Positions 47,140-57,856 of a stretch of 64,000 nucleotides of DNA are shown piece after piece (positions within the stretch are counted from its first letter, which is position 1; each line of letters starts with the position of its first letter). The notes under the pieces were generated by a model. It did not search any database, was not told the origin of the DNA, and saw only the letters and a list, made by a program, of their open reading frames with translations. Position numbers and translations under genes: made by a program. Origin of the DNA: Paenibacillus sp. JCM 18996 (lineage in GTDB: Bacteria > Bacillota > Bacilli > Paenibacillales > NBRC-103111); assembly GCA_001313085.1 (NCBI GenBank), contig BBFE01000009.1:1-64000 (forward strand). The letters run 5' to 3'.

Positions 47140-48955
47140 ATGAAGATTCGCGTATTGGCCATTGCGCCTTATCCCGGCTTGAAAGACTTGTTGTTGGAAA
47201 TGGCAGAAGAAGAAAATTCAATTCATATGGATGTTGAGGTTGCCGATCTTCAGGAAGCGATACCGCTCGTCGTACAAGCTGAGCGAAAAGGATATCATAT
47301 CATTGTCAGCAGAGGGGGCACCGCCGATTTGATACGCCAGCATGTTTCCCTGCCGGTGGTGGATATCCCGGTTTCGGGATATGATATTCTGCGCGTACTG
47401 ACGCTGGTAAAAAAATTCGAACTCGAAAGTAGGCATCATTGGTTTCCCTAATGTTTGCCACGGCGTCGCTCAGGTATCCAGTCTGCTGGATTTTAAGATT
47501 CCCATCTATGCTATCGGTCATGAGTCAGAGGTTGCCGATGTGATAAACAGGGCGTTTCGATCGGACATCCAAATCGTACTGGGTGATGTGATTACGGTAA
47601 GGATGGCACAAGCGATGGGGTATCGGGGCATTCTCATAACATCAGGAAAAGAATCCGTCGCCGACATGTTTGCCGAGGTTCGCAGAGTGTTTGAGGTCTA
47701 TAAGCAGGGACAGGAAACGATCCGGTTTTACAAGGGAATTTTGGATGCCGATCCCCGGGGTACCATTGTAATAGACGATGCAAAAAAAAGTGCTTTATGC
47801 AAATCAAACTGCCTGCCGTATATTGGGTCAACTGCACGGAGTGGAAGGGAACAATCTAATTCTGTTCTCCCCGAACTTGAGCAATTTGATTAAACAAGCG
47901 GATGAGCAGGCGAATGCCAAGCGGCGGCATTACGCGCAGATAAACGATCAACAGTTCATAGTGAGTGTTGTTAAGCATGAGACGGGGGGCCAATCGGGTT
48001 ATTTGATTTGGTTAGATTCGATGGAGAATCAGCGGAATGAACAACGTTATGCCGCTTATATTCCGCCAAAACTGGGCACATTTGCTCAAGTGATCGGTTC
48101 GAGCTTGCCGCTTCAAAGAGCGGTGGCCAAGGCGAGAAAATTTGCACAGTCGGATCGAAACATTTGGATATTTGGCGAAAGAGGCACAGAAAAGTGTTTA
48201 TTTGCCCAAGCCATTCACTCAGTCAGCAAACGCCGGGATCAAGGATTTTATATGATAGTCTGCGAAGAAGTCACAGAGGAACAAACGGATATGCTGCTTA
48301 TCGGCGATTCTCAAGAACCTGGTCTTCTCCAAGGAGGATTTGCAGGCACCGTTTATTTAGAAAATATAGACAGGATGAGCAAAGCGGTCCAGATCAGATG
48401 GCTGCAGGCGGTGCGCAATACAAAAAAATACGCTTTATCGCTTCTTCTTCTACGCCAATCACTAAGATCAAGAATCGCGCCGGGTATAACAATGATCTGA
48501 TTTTCGCATTGGGGGAAATGCACATGAATATTCCGCCGCTTCGGGAACGGCCCGAGGATATAGAGGAAATCGTCAGCGTAATGATTGGAGAGTATAATTT
48601 CGAATCGGGCAAACAAATTGTGGGCATGCGGGAAGAGGTGCTGGACCGGCTGCATCTGTATGAATGGCCTGGAAACCTGCTGGAATTGGAAAACCTCATT
48701 CAGGAGATGCTTATCCTTACGAAAGGCCATTATACGGAATGGAATGAAGTTAACGAAGTGTTGGCCCGGTTGGAACAGCACCCGGGCAATGTTTCGTCAA
48801 ATGCGGCTTATGTGCAAATCGATATTAGCGGGACTTTCGAGGAAATTGAAGCGCGGATATTAAGGCTTATCCTTCAAGAAGAAGGAATGAATCAATCCAA
48901 AACTTCCAAAAGACTGGGAATAAACCGCACCACTTTGTGGAGGAAATTGAATTGA
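47140..48955 (+). CDS. PrpR-N domain regulator with degenerate AAA+ domain and Fis HTH
   Basis: ATG 47140 after ATCAGGAGGAACAG: MKIRVLAIAPYPGLKDLLLE, YHIIVSRGGTADLIRQHVSL and VVDIPVSGYDILRVLTLVK form the PrpR_N sensor (SRGGTA, DIPVSGYD). A PAS-like segment follows (FYKGILDADPRGTIVIDDAK). The central domain is AAA+-like but degenerate: WIFGERGTEKCLFAQAI in place of GExGTGKE, no GAFTGA loop, and GGFAGTVYLENIDRMSKAVQ for Walker B. C-terminal Fis helix: LRLILQEEGMNQSKTSKRLG, INRTTLWRKL. It probably controls the sugar-acid operon at 49183 without sigma-54. Breaks at about 47409, 47781-47788 and 48421-48427. Confidence 0.85.
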
Positions 48956-49182
48956 TTGTTTAAAAAAATAAACATTTCATAAGTTGATTGGGCTATGGGG
49001 ACCATTTTATAATTTAATTATAGCGCTTACACGATTCATCGTGTTTCTTAAATAAACGTTTTGGGAGGAGTTATCCAATGAGTGTTTAAAACGTACATCG
49101 TGAAAGCGTTTTCGTTTATTTTGTAAAACTTTGTAATCGCTTAAAAAAAATGAATAACCCTAATTTAAGGAGCGATTGAACA
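48956..49182. promoter_or_regulatory. Control region of the sugar-acid operon: cre sites and a three-codon ORF
   Basis: TGAAAGCGTTTTCG at 49101-49114 fits the CcpA cre consensus TGWAARCGYTWNCW except for the last base; the reverse complement of 49022-49035 (TGTAAGCGCTATAA) is a second near match. Between them TTGGGAGGAG at 49062-49071 precedes ATG-AGT-GTT-TAA (49078-49089), a complete start-stop unit of three codons. The real operon start is 49183 after TTAAGGAGCGATTGAACA. Carbon catabolite repression is therefore likely. Confidence 0.65.
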
Positions 49183-50463
49183 ATGGGCACATCTAAATGG
49201 TTCAAGATTATACCGGTTGCTTTCGTGATGTACATGCTCGCTTACATGGACCGGATCAACATTGGCATACTTATACCGTATATGCAGAAAGATTTGAATT
49301 TAACGTCATCCGTTGCCGGTGATATTGCCGGTATATTCTTCTGGGGTTATTTGATCCTGCAGATTCCGGGCGGAATACTGGCTACAAAATGGTCTGCCCG
49401 AAAGTTTATTTTTTATTCTGATGATCTTATGGGGCATTGCTGCTATCGCAACCGGATTGGTGCAGACGGAAGGGCAGTTAAAAGTGGTCCGCTTCCTCCT
49501 AGGAGTAGCTGAAGGCGGGGTTTGGCCGGCCGTTCTCGTATTGCTAGCGTCATGGTTTACCCAGAAGGAGCGCGCACGGGCCAATGCATTCTGGATGGCA
49601 TGTTTACCGGTTTCAGCCATGCTGATGGCGCCGTTATCCGGAATGCTGCTGGCTCATTTCAACTGGCATCAAGTTTTGATTATCGAAGGAATTCCTCCGC
49701 TTATCTGGGCTTTGGTCTGGTTCTATGCTGTCAAAGACAGACCGTCCGAAGCAAACTGGATGAATCAGGCGGAAAAGCAAAAGCTGCTTGAAGATTTGGC
49801 AGAGGAACAAAAGAAAAAAGGTGAGATCGGAAGGCTTCGGAGCAGCTTTTAAAAAACGGCAAGGTTTGGGGATTGGTCATTATGTATTTGTTCTGGATGA
49901 CCGGTTTCTACGGTTATACGTTGTGGGTGCCGAGTGTAGTAAAAAACGTTCACGAAAGATCCGGTGACCATGGGATGGTTAACCGCAATTCCATTTAGCT
50001 GCGCATTGATTGGAATGTTGCTGAATTCATATTGGTCTGACCGCCGGATGAACCGGATTCAACATGCGGCTGTACCGCTGCTCATTGGAGCTTTAACTAT
50101 GGTCGCAGGTCAATTTGTAAGCGATCCCGTGCTGCAGATGGTGCTTCTCTCGATTACGGCAATATGCGTATATGCGCCGTATGGTCCGTTATGGGCGATT
50201 CCCACAGCAATTGTGCCAGCAGGAATAGCCGGAGCGGCGCTGGGTTTGCAAAATGCGATAGGAAACTTGGGCGGTTACTATGGCCCTAAAGTAGTGGCAT
50301 GTTGAAAGATGCAACAGGCGATTTCCACGCGGGGTTTTTTTTCTTCCTGGCCGGCTCCCTGGTGGTTTCGGCGATCACCACCCTTATTTTGGGGCGTTTC
50401 TTAGATTCGAGCTCAAATACCGTCAGCAGCCGCAAACCGTTAGAATTATCGCAAAAGGTATAA
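49183..50463 (+). CDS. MFS permease, anion:cation symporter family (sugar acids)
   Basis: About 425 residues and 12 predicted helices: VAFVMYMLAYMDRINIGILI (the D-R-x-N of the ACS family), IAGIFFWGYLILQIPGGILA, RFLLGVAEGGVWPAVLVLLA, WFTQKERARANAFWMACLPV, GYTLWVPSVVKTF, IAGAALGLQNAIGNLGGYYG and FFFLAGSLVVSAITTLILGR. Family members import glucarate, tartrate, phthalate or hydroxy acids with protons. Breaks at 49409-49413, about 49817, 49941-49946 and 50292. It is the first gene of the operon. Confidence 0.88.
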
Positions 50464-50468
50464 GCATC

Positions 50469-50500
50469 GACGGCATCTTCCCTGATGCCGTCTTGTCTTA
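50469..50500 (+). terminator. Weak terminator or attenuator between permease and LarA-like genes
   Basis: GACGGCATC-ttccct-GATGCCGTC followed by ttgtcttaatttt. The T-tract is interrupted, so readthrough into the next gene is expected. Confidence 0.6.
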
Positions 50501-50524
50501 ATTTTAGAGAAGGGAATGGGACGG

Positions 50525-51799
50525 ATGGACTTTCCAAGATTAATTAAAATCAGACAGCATTTCTCGGGTCCTGTGGTGGAAGATATCGATGGAGTGGTTG
50601 CTGAGCAGCTCTCTCGAGCAGGGCTTGACGATAAAGTCAAGCAGGGCACGCGGATTGCCATAACGGCAGGCAGCCGCGGAATTGCCAATATCGCTGTTAT
50701 CATCCGTGCGACCGTCAGAGAGTTAAAGAACCGGGGAGCGGTCCCTTTCATTGTTCCGGCCATGGGCAGCCATGGAGGGGCAACGGCGGAAGGACAAGTA
50801 GAAGTGTTGCATAGTCTGGGGGTTACAGAACAATTTTGCGGGGCGCCGATCCTCTCCTCGATGGAGGTTGTTCCTGTGGGCGAGACGCCAGAAGGAATGC
50901 CGGTATATGTGGACAAGAATGCCATGGAAGCGGATGGCATTATAGTGATGGGGCGCGTTAAGGTACATACCGATTTTAAATCGCCGATCGGCATCGAGAG
51001 CGGGTTAATGAAAATGGCGGCCATCGGTTGGGGAAACACAAGCAGGCCCTGCTTATTCACAGTTACGGCGTTCACGGGATTCGCGACATTATGCCGGAAG
51101 TGGCAAAGGTTGTGCTGCAAAAGGCGAATATCGTTTGCGGAGTAGCGATCGTAGAAAATGCGTTTGAACAAACGGCACTCATCGAAGCGATTCCGACCGG
51201 GCAAATTTCCCAAAGAGAAGGGGAACTGCTGCAGTTCTCGGCATCCCTGATGCCTAAACTTCCCGTAGAAGATCTCGACATATTAGTCGTCGATGAAATA
51301 GGGAAAAAAAACTACAGCGGAACTGGAATGGATACCAATATTATCGGCAGAATTCGAATACTGGGTGCTGAAGAGCCGGAAAGCCCGCGTATTAAGTATA
51401 TCATTGCCAGCGATTTGAGCGAGGAGTCACATGGCAATGCGCTGGGCATCGGGCTTGCCGATTTGACGACCAAACGATTGTTCGGGACGATTGATTTTCA
51501 AAAAAATGAATGAGAATGTTGTGACGAGCACATTTCTCTCGCGAGCGGCCATTCCTATCGTGATGGAAAACGACGAGGAAGCGATTGCAGCAGCATTGCG
51601 CGCAAATTGGGGAGTGCAGCCGGAAAGGGCGAGAATGATCCGTATACCCAGCACGCTTCACTTGGAATATTTGTATGTTTCGGAGGCTTTATTGCCGGAA
51701 GTGCAAAGTTTGCCGCACGTAGAAGTCATCGGTGAAGCGGAGGAAATGAAATTCGATAAAGCCGGATATTTTTCTAAATCGGATTATCATGTCCATTGA
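50525..51799 (+). CDS. LarA/DUF2088-family protein 1
   Basis: About 425 residues: MDFPRLIKIRQHFSGPVVED, IAITAGSRGIANIAVIIRAT, VPFIVPAMGSHGGATAEGQV, GIIVMGRVKVHTDFKSPIGI, ESGLMKMAAIGWGKHKQALL, GTGMDTNIIGRIRILGAEEP. VPAMGSHGGAT and the FKSPIGIESGLMKM segment fit the DUF2088/LarA-like superfamily, but it is far from true LarA at 55415. Members are nickel-pincer racemases/epimerases or of unknown activity. Breaks at about 51034 (G loss), 51303-51310 and 51500-51506. Start 50525 is preferred over 50516 because AAGGGA is then well spaced. Confidence 0.75.
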
Positions 51800-51871
51800 C
51801 TATAGAAACCGATTTGGCGCAAAGCATTTCGGAACTGATTGGTCATCAATGCTCACATGGGGGGAACAACT

Positions 51872-53175
51872 TTGCAGCGTTTAGCCATCATTGCGGACGA
51901 CTTGACTGGTGCCTCGGATTCGGGTGTCCAGTTTGCGAGAAATGGATACCGCACACAGGTTATTTTTTGATTGGAAAGAGATCTTTAATGATTGCCTGGA
52001 AACGATTGTAATTGATACGGACAGCAGGTCCTTGCCAGGCGTACAAGCCTACGTACGAGTAAAAGAGGCCGCAGAAGCTTTACGGAATCAAGGGTTTTCT
52101 TTTATATACAAAAAAAATGGATTCCACACTTCGGGGTAATCTCGGTCAGGAACTCGATGCAGTGGTTGATGTGTATGGTTTTGAAGCGGCGCTTATTGTT
52201 CCGGCTTTTCCGCGAATCGGGCGTACGACGGTTAACGGTGTTCATTATATACATGGTGTACCTGTCAATGAGACGGAGATAGCCAAGGACCCGAAGACAC
52301 CTGTGCCCGAGGCGGATGTGGCCAAGCTATTGTCCCTGCAATCCAGGAGAAGTTGTATATCCATTGATCTTCCAACGCTGCGGAGCGGGGAGACGGCAGT
52401 GCGTCTCCGTATTGAGGAATCATTGAAGCATCCAGCACCCTATATAATCCTTGATGCTGAAACCGATGAAGATATGAAACTTATCGCAGGTTTGGTGGCT
52501 GATTACGAAAACCGGTTTCTTTGGGCAGGCTCCGCTGGGCTAGCCGAACATTTACAGGCCCAGGGGAGCGGGAATACGGGATTCCGACCGCAATTGAACA
52601 TTAGCGCTGCTTATCCAATCATGCTTGTGGCAGGCAGTATTTCAAAAGTAACCCGGGATCAGGTCGCTGCGTTTAACGAACAGCCGGGCGTTGTCTCCGT
52701 CGAAATGGATCCGCTTGCTTTAATGGCATCTCCCGGGCAGTGGAACAGCGAAGAAGAACGCTGTTTTCGCTTGCTGGTGGAGGCACTAAATAAAGGACTC
52801 GATGTCAGCTTATATGCGGGGTCATCACCGGAACAGGTACGACTGGCTAATGAAATGGGAGCTCAAATAGGGCTAGATTCTTCCAGCGTATCCAACCGGA
52901 TAGCAGATTCATTAGGAGGAATCGCCGGAAAGGTTGTTTCAGTTTGCCGACTGGGAGGGCTTGTTCTAACAGGGGGCGATACGGCAAAAGCGGTATCCAG
53001 ACACATGGGGGTGCGAGGAATCCAGCTGCTTGCGGAATTGGAAGCCGGTATTCCCCTGGGACGCTTGCTTGGAGCGGGCAATTTGCTCGCGGTAACGAAA
53101 GCAGGAGCATTCGGAAATAAGGAATCGCTTCTTTATGCAAAGCAAATTTTGAAAGGAGAGAGTGCAATTGTATAA
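51872..53175 (+). CDS. Four-carbon acid sugar kinase, DUF1537 family (DtnK/OtnK-type)
   Basis: TTG 51872 after ATGGGGGGAACAACT: LQRLAIIADDLTGASDSGVQ (IADDLTGAxDxGV, the family N-motif), ETIVIDTDSRSLPG, FIYKKMDSTLRGNLGQELDA (K-DSTLRGN), LIVPAFPRIGRTTVNGVHYI, FLWAGSAGLAEHLQA, LVLTGGDTAKAVSRHMGVRG and AGIPLGRLLGAGNLLAVTKA, GAFG. About 430 residues. It phosphorylates the 4-OH of D-threonate, D-erythronate or similar C4 acids. Breaks at 51965-51970 and 52108-52115. Its stop overlaps the pdxA2 start region. Confidence 0.9.
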
Positions 53176-54152
53176 ACGATTATCGGAATCACCATGGGGA
53201 CGCGCCGGCGTCGGTCCGGAGATCATTATGAAGGCTTTGAGCGATAAGGCCATTTATGATAACTGCCGTCCGTTTGTGATCGGGATTTAAATCTGGAGAG
53301 GGCAGGACAGGTGGTTGGAAGCGGCCTTCAGGTAAGCACAATCTCCGAGCCCGCGGATCTGGAATTTGTACCGGGGAAAGTGGAGTGTCTGGATTTAAAT
53401 TTACTCCCTGCGGATCTTCCGTTCGGACAAGTTTCCGCCGCAGCGGGACACGCAGCTTTCATGTATTTAAAAAAAAGCGATTGAGCTTGCAAACGAAGGT
53501 AAAATTGATGCCATATGCACGGCCCCGTTAAATAAAGAAGCTCTGCACAAAGGCGGACACCTGTACCCTGGGCATACGGAAATTTTAGCGGAATTGACAG
53601 GGACCACAGACTTCTCTATGATGCTGTCTGCTCCTAATTTGAAGGTTATTCATGTGACAACACATGTGGGCATTATTGATGCTGTGAAAATGATTAATCC
53701 GATCGGGTTTATAAAGTGATCAGCCTGGCCCATGAAACTTTGGAAAAGGCGGGTTATCCTTCGCCCCGCATCGCTGTATGCGGCATTAACCCTCATGCAG
53801 CGAGAACGGCCTGTTTGGTTATGGTGAAGAGGAAGAAAAGATTATCCCTGCGGTTGAGAAAGCTGAGCGGGAGGGAATTCGCGTGGTTGGCCCGCTGCCC
53901 GCCGATACTTTGTTTTACCGTACCAGAAGAGGCGATTTCGATATCGTGGTTGCCATGTACCATGATCAAGGGCATGCGCCGGTCAAAGTATTAGGACTGG
54001 AGGCCGGCGTTAATATCACAGTGGGCCTTCCCATTATCAGAACCAGTGTCGACCACGGGACGGCATTTGACATTGCCGGCAAAGGGATTGCGGATGATCA
54101 AAGCATAAAGGAAGCTTTGCGCCAAGCTGTAGAGCTGGCTCCTAAACGATAA
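53168..54152 (+). CDS. pdxA2: 4-phospho-threonate/erythronate dehydrogenase, PdxA2-type
   Basis: TTG 53168 after GAAAGGAGAGAGTGCAA; corrected start MYKRIIGITMGDAAGVGPEI (two G losses near 53180 and 53205). Then MKALSDKAIYDNCRPFVIGD, DAICTAPLNKEALHKGGHLY, PGHTEILAELTGT, VIHVTTHVG (metal His), AVCGINPHAGENGLFGYGEE, RGDFDIVVAMYHDQGHAPVK (metal site), VNITVGLPIIRTSVDHGTAF and DIAGKG. About 330 residues. PdxA2 oxidises and decarboxylates the 4-phospho acid to dihydroxyacetone phosphate. More breaks at about 53288, 53469-53475, 53710 and 53807. Confidence 0.9.
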
Positions 54153-54154
54153 GT

Positions 54155-54375
54155 ATCCGCTCCATGCAGTGCTTCGCGTAATCCTGTATATTCGATCACA
54201 ATATCAATACCTCTTTTCATTGTGGCAGGGAAGAACGCTTGAAACGCGCCTCCAATGCCGCCTGCAGCCCCTGCTCCCGGTAAATCTGGAGACGAATGCC
54301 TATGGGACAAGGCGCCTGAGCTTCTTGCTCAAAGCGCGGAGCAAGTGATGCGGACATTTTGCAAGCGTTGACAAA
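54155..54375 (-). pseudogene. Glycerate kinase (GarK/GlxK) fragment, inverted in the operon
   Basis: Minus strand: SPDLPGAGAAGGIGGAFQAF, FPATMKRGIDIVIEYTGLRE and ALHGAD, the C-terminal signature of glycerate kinase family 1 (PGAGAAGGxG, GIDIV-xxxxL, ADLVxTGEG). Only about 70 residues survive, in the opposite direction to all neighbours. A relic of rearrangement in a sugar-acid catabolic operon. Confidence 0.6.
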
Positions 54376-54405
54376 AAAGGATTTATATTAGAGGGGGACA
54401 TCATT

Positions 54406-55399
54406 ATGCAATTAAAAAAAGCCATTGAAAAAAGTACCGGGAGGAATGATGGTTATCCCGCTGTTATTTGGGGCATTGATCAACACGTTCTTCCCGAATA
54501 CAGCCGATTTTTTTTGGATCGTTCACAGGGGCCTTGTTTAAAGGGGCGTTACCGATATTAGCCGTCTTTTTTTCTTTTGCATTGGTACGACGATAAATTT
54601 TAAAGCAACCCCTTACATTGTAAAGAAAGGAGGGGCTCTGCTTCTGACGAAAATAGGGATAGCGGCCATAGCCGGCATCATCGCCACCCAATTGATCGGA
54701 CATGATCCAGGCACGACGGTACTCGGCGGATTATCCGTATTAGCTATTGTCGCCGCGATGAATGATACCAACGGCGGACTTTATATGGCCCTGATCGGAC
54801 AGTTCGGCAAAAAAGGAAGATGCGGGGGCATACTCGCTCATGAGCCTGGAATCCGGTCCGTTCCTGACCATGGTTACTTTGGGAATCGCCGGTCTTTCTT
54901 CTTTTCCGTGGCAAACGATGGTAGGGGCCATTCTTCCTTTGCTTGCCGGAATGGTTGCCGGAAACCTGGATAAAGAATTTCGCGAGCTGTTCAGTAAAGC
55001 GGTGCCGGCTGTAATTCCTTTTTTTCGCCTTTGGATTGGGCGCAGGGCTTGATTTTAAAAAAAAGTGGCACAAGCAGCTTCACGGGTCTTTTCTTGGGGA
55101 TTGGCGTGGTCGTGGTTACAGGAACGGCGCTGTTTATCGTTGATAAATTAACGGGCGGAAACGGAATTTCCGGATTGGCTGCCGCCACTACTGCCGGCAA
55201 TGCCGCAGCGGTTCCGGCCGCTGTAGCCGCGGCCAACCCGGTATATAAGGAAGTCGCTTCTTCTGCAACGATTATGGTTGCTGCCAGCGTCATTGTAACC
55301 GCTGTTGTGGTACCCTTCGTGGTAGCCTGGTATGCAAAACGGCTCGATGCTAAACAGGGAACCAGAACCAGCTTAATAACGAAGGAAACCAGCGTTTAG
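54406..55399 (+). CDS. kdgT: 2-keto-3-deoxygluconate permease (KdgT family)
   Basis: About 325 residues, 10 predicted helices: [120 protein letters not shown]... and [20 protein letters not shown] near the end. It is a proton symporter for 2-keto-3-deoxygluconate or related keto acids. Breaks at 54414-54419, 54510-54516, 54566-54572, 54809-54814, 55020-55026 and 55058-55065. The ribosome site is AGAGGGGGACATCATT. Confidence 0.88.
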
Positions 55400-55414
55400 A
55401 AGGAGAGATCAATA

Positions 55415-56677
55415 ATGAAAACGACCTTATTGTACGGAAAAGGAGTTCTTCCAATCGAAGTCCCGGATCATTCCGTGATCATCGAACCGTATCATTTAAA
55501 TGGTTTACAAGAAGAGAAACAAGCGGTTCAGGAGGCTTTAAGGAACCCCATCGGCCTGCCGCCTTTGCGGGAGATGGTACAATCTACGGACAAAGTGGCC
55601 ATTGTCATCAGTGACATTACACGCCCAACCCCTAATCATAAGCTCGTTCCATGGATTATCGAGGAACTAACTCACGTACCCGCAGAAAATTTTGTTGTGA
55701 TTAACGGTACGGGAACACACCGTGATCAGACAAAAGAGGAATTCGTTCATATGTTGGGTGAGTGGGTTGTTGATAATTTCCGGGTAATTAACCATCATTG
55801 TCACAATAAAGATGAACTGGTGAATGTAGGGCACAGCCAATTTGGCTGTGATGTATATTTAAACAAGGAATATGTTGAAGCAGATTTCAGGATTGTAACA
55901 GGTTTTATAGAGCCTCACTTTTTTTTGCGGGTTTTTTTTCGGGCGGTCCGAAAGGAATTATGCCGGGGATTGCAGGGATTGAGACCATCTTGACCTTTCA
56001 TAATGCCAGAATGATCGGTGATCCCTTGTCGACATGGGGGAACATGGTGGACAATCCCTTGCAAGAAATGACCCGCGAAATTAATCGGCTGTGCAAGCCT
56101 CACTTCATGCTGAACGTTACTTTAAATAAATCGAAGGAGATTACGCAAGTTTTTTGCAGGCGAGTTATTTGAAGCCCATGATCAAGGCTGTGCTTTCACC
56201 AAAGAGCATGCCATGATTCCGGTGGAAGAGCGATTTGATGTCGTCATTACTTCTAATTCCGGGTATCCGTTGGACCAGAATCTTTACCAGGCTGTAAAAG
56301 GGATGAGCGCGGCCCATAAGATTGTAAAAGAAGGCGGAGTCATTGTCTGTGCTTCCGAATGTTCTGACGGAATTCCTGACCATGGCAACTATGCGGAGAT
56401 TTTACAGATGAGAAAAACACCTCATGAGATTCTCGAGATGATCAACAATCCTGCCTTTCAAAAGTTCGACCAATGGCAAGTACAGAAACAGGCGGTCATT
56501 CAGGTCTGGGCAGATGTATATCTTTATTCCTCCTTACCGGATGAAGAAGTTGTAAAAGCTATGTTATGGCCAATCCATAATATCGAGGCCGCTTTAGAGC
56601 AATTCAAAGAGAAGTACGGGAACGATATGACAGTGGCGGTTTTGCCTTTGGGTCCTTTTGACAATACCTTATGTTAA
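55415..56677 (+). CDS. larA: Nickel-pincer racemase/epimerase, LarA family
   Basis: About 418 residues: MKTTLLYGKGVLPIEVPDHS, KVAIVISDITRPTPNHKLVP, VINGTGTHRDQTKEEFVHML (His108-type catalytic HR), HCHNKDELVNVGHSQFGCDV, IVTGFIEPHFFAGFSGGPKG (His174-type and the Lys that binds the NPN cofactor), and MIGDPLSTWGNMVDNPLQEM. Close to canonical lactate racemase, whose relatives also epimerise other 2-hydroxy acids. It needs LarB/C/E for its cofactor; none is in this window. Breaks at 55919-55926, 55932-55938 and 56149-56154. It probably acts on the C4/C6 hydroxy acids of this operon. Confidence 0.88.
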
Positions 56678-56689
56678 AGGAGAATAATA

Positions 56690-56855
56690 ACTGAATCCGA
56701 TAACGAAGAGATTTTCCATGGATACATAACGCCAACGCTAAAGAAAGAGTGATTGCCGTCTATGCGGATATGGTCGCTCAGTCCGGTTTACCGGCCTGCC
56801 GGATGATTAGCCTGGAGATCCAACGGTCAGGTGCTGCTTTCTTTACAAAATAAGA
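56690..56855 (+). pseudogene. Gene tail, family not recognised
   Basis: An open frame reads AKERVIAVYADMVAQSGLPA, CRMISLEIQRSGAAFFTK-stop at 56852. It has no usable start; a ribosome site (TAAAGGAGAATAATAA) lies at 56676-56691 with a disrupted beginning (NEEIFHGYITP). Probably a decayed last gene of the operon. Confidence 0.35.
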
Positions 56856-56875
56856 AAACCTCTTATGGAGTCTAC

Positions 56876-56907
56876 TCGACGGCCCTTGGCGGGGCCGTTT
56901 TTTTTAA
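56876..56907 (+). terminator. Rho-independent terminator closing the sugar-acid operon
   Basis: CGACGGCCC-ttggcg-GGGCCGT followed by T8. Confidence 0.75.
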
Positions 56908-56949
56908 CGTTAAACCTCCCATCGACGCAAATGTCAGCTAAGCTGTTGT

Positions 56950-57291
56950 CTAGCATTTTCGCTTCCCAACAAAAAAAGATATTATTCTAGCCGGCTTTGT
57001 ACCTCGATTTTTTTTGAAGGAGTGAGATTGTGTTGAGGGAAAACAGATGGATTGGCCTTGCTCCAGGTGTACTTCTTGTCCGTTAATAACTACCGCTACC
57101 GAGCCCTCCATCAGGTAATGCAGTTCGCTTCCTTCATGAGAGTGAGGACGAAACTTCGAATTTGGCTCCAAAATAAAGAGGAATGATTCTATGCGATTGG
57201 CATTAGCAATCCGGTAGAAATCGACTCCGGGATAGGAAGGGATTTCATGCAAAACATGCGATGAATGTATGGGTTGAATTTTTTTGTTCAA
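56950..57291 (-). CDS. Single-domain cupin protein
   Basis: An intact 113-residue protein: HEIPSYPGVDFYRIANANRI, FLFILEPNSKFRPHSHEGSE, LHYLMEGSVAVVINGQEVHL and GQSICFPSTQSHSFKKNRGT. HSHEGSE-x5-G is the metal-binding cupin motif 1 and PSTQSHSF motif 2. It may be a sensor or small enzyme; it resembles the C-terminal half of XRE-cupin regulators without the HTH. The TTG start overlaps the upstream stop (TTGA), so it is translationally coupled to the membrane protein gene before it. Confidence 0.75.
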   Translation of the reverse strand: MNKKIQPIHSSHVLHEIPSYPGVDFYRIANANRIESFLFILEPNSKFRPHSHEGSELHYLMEGSVAVVINGQEVHLEQGQSICFPSTQSHSFKKNRGTKPARIISFFVGKRKC

Positions 57292-57795
57292 AGCAGATGT
57301 TCACTTTTCCTAATGAATGGTTTATAAAAAAATTTCTGCGCATGGTTTTTTTTAGCATGCCATACGGCGTGAATCGATAGTAGGCCGAAGATGATCCAAT
57401 TGGCGAGATAGGACCAGGTTAACGACCATCCTAAGTGATAACTCATGAAACCTGCAATAACCATACAATATTCTACTATGATTCCTCCAATAGTCCACAT
57501 TAATGTGTAGAAAAAAACCATTTTTTTAGCGGTATTAGGCAAAAAACAGAACATAGAAACAGGCGATGACCGGGTAAACTCCGAAATCATCAAGAAGCTC
57601 AATCATCATCGGTTTCATATGGGTGTAAGGATCGGAATATTGCCATAACGGATAATAATGGACAACAGTATCTGACGCTAAACTCATTATCATGGCCAAA
57701 AAAGGCGGTAGGATATATATTTGTAAATTTGTCTTTGCGAAAAAAAAATGAAAAAACACTGTCCAGGACAGCAGGAGTACGGCGATAAAAAAACA
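57288..57795 (-). CDS. CBO0543-family membrane protein
   Basis: TTG 57795 after GCGGAGGTGAGTCCAT: restored MFFIAVLLLSWTVFFHFFFA, IYILPPFLAMIMSLASDTVV, HYYPLWQYSDPYTHMKPMMI, MVFFYTLMWTIGGIIVEYCM, WSLTWSYLANWIIFGLLSIH. Five predicted helices with the conserved YPLW-Y and WxxxxxxxxEY elements of the CBO0543 group, common in Bacillus and Clostridium spore-formers. The function is unknown. Breaks at about 57787-57792 and 57540-57546. Confidence 0.6.
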
Positions 57796-57856
57796 AATGG
57801 ACTCACCTCCGCTTCGATAACATTTGCAAACAATATACTACCCCGGAAACATCATA

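Noticed and set aside
47140..48955. Sigma-54 enhancer-binding protein
   Set aside because: The domain order fits, but GAFTGA and a proper Walker A are missing, so sigma-54 activation is not supported.
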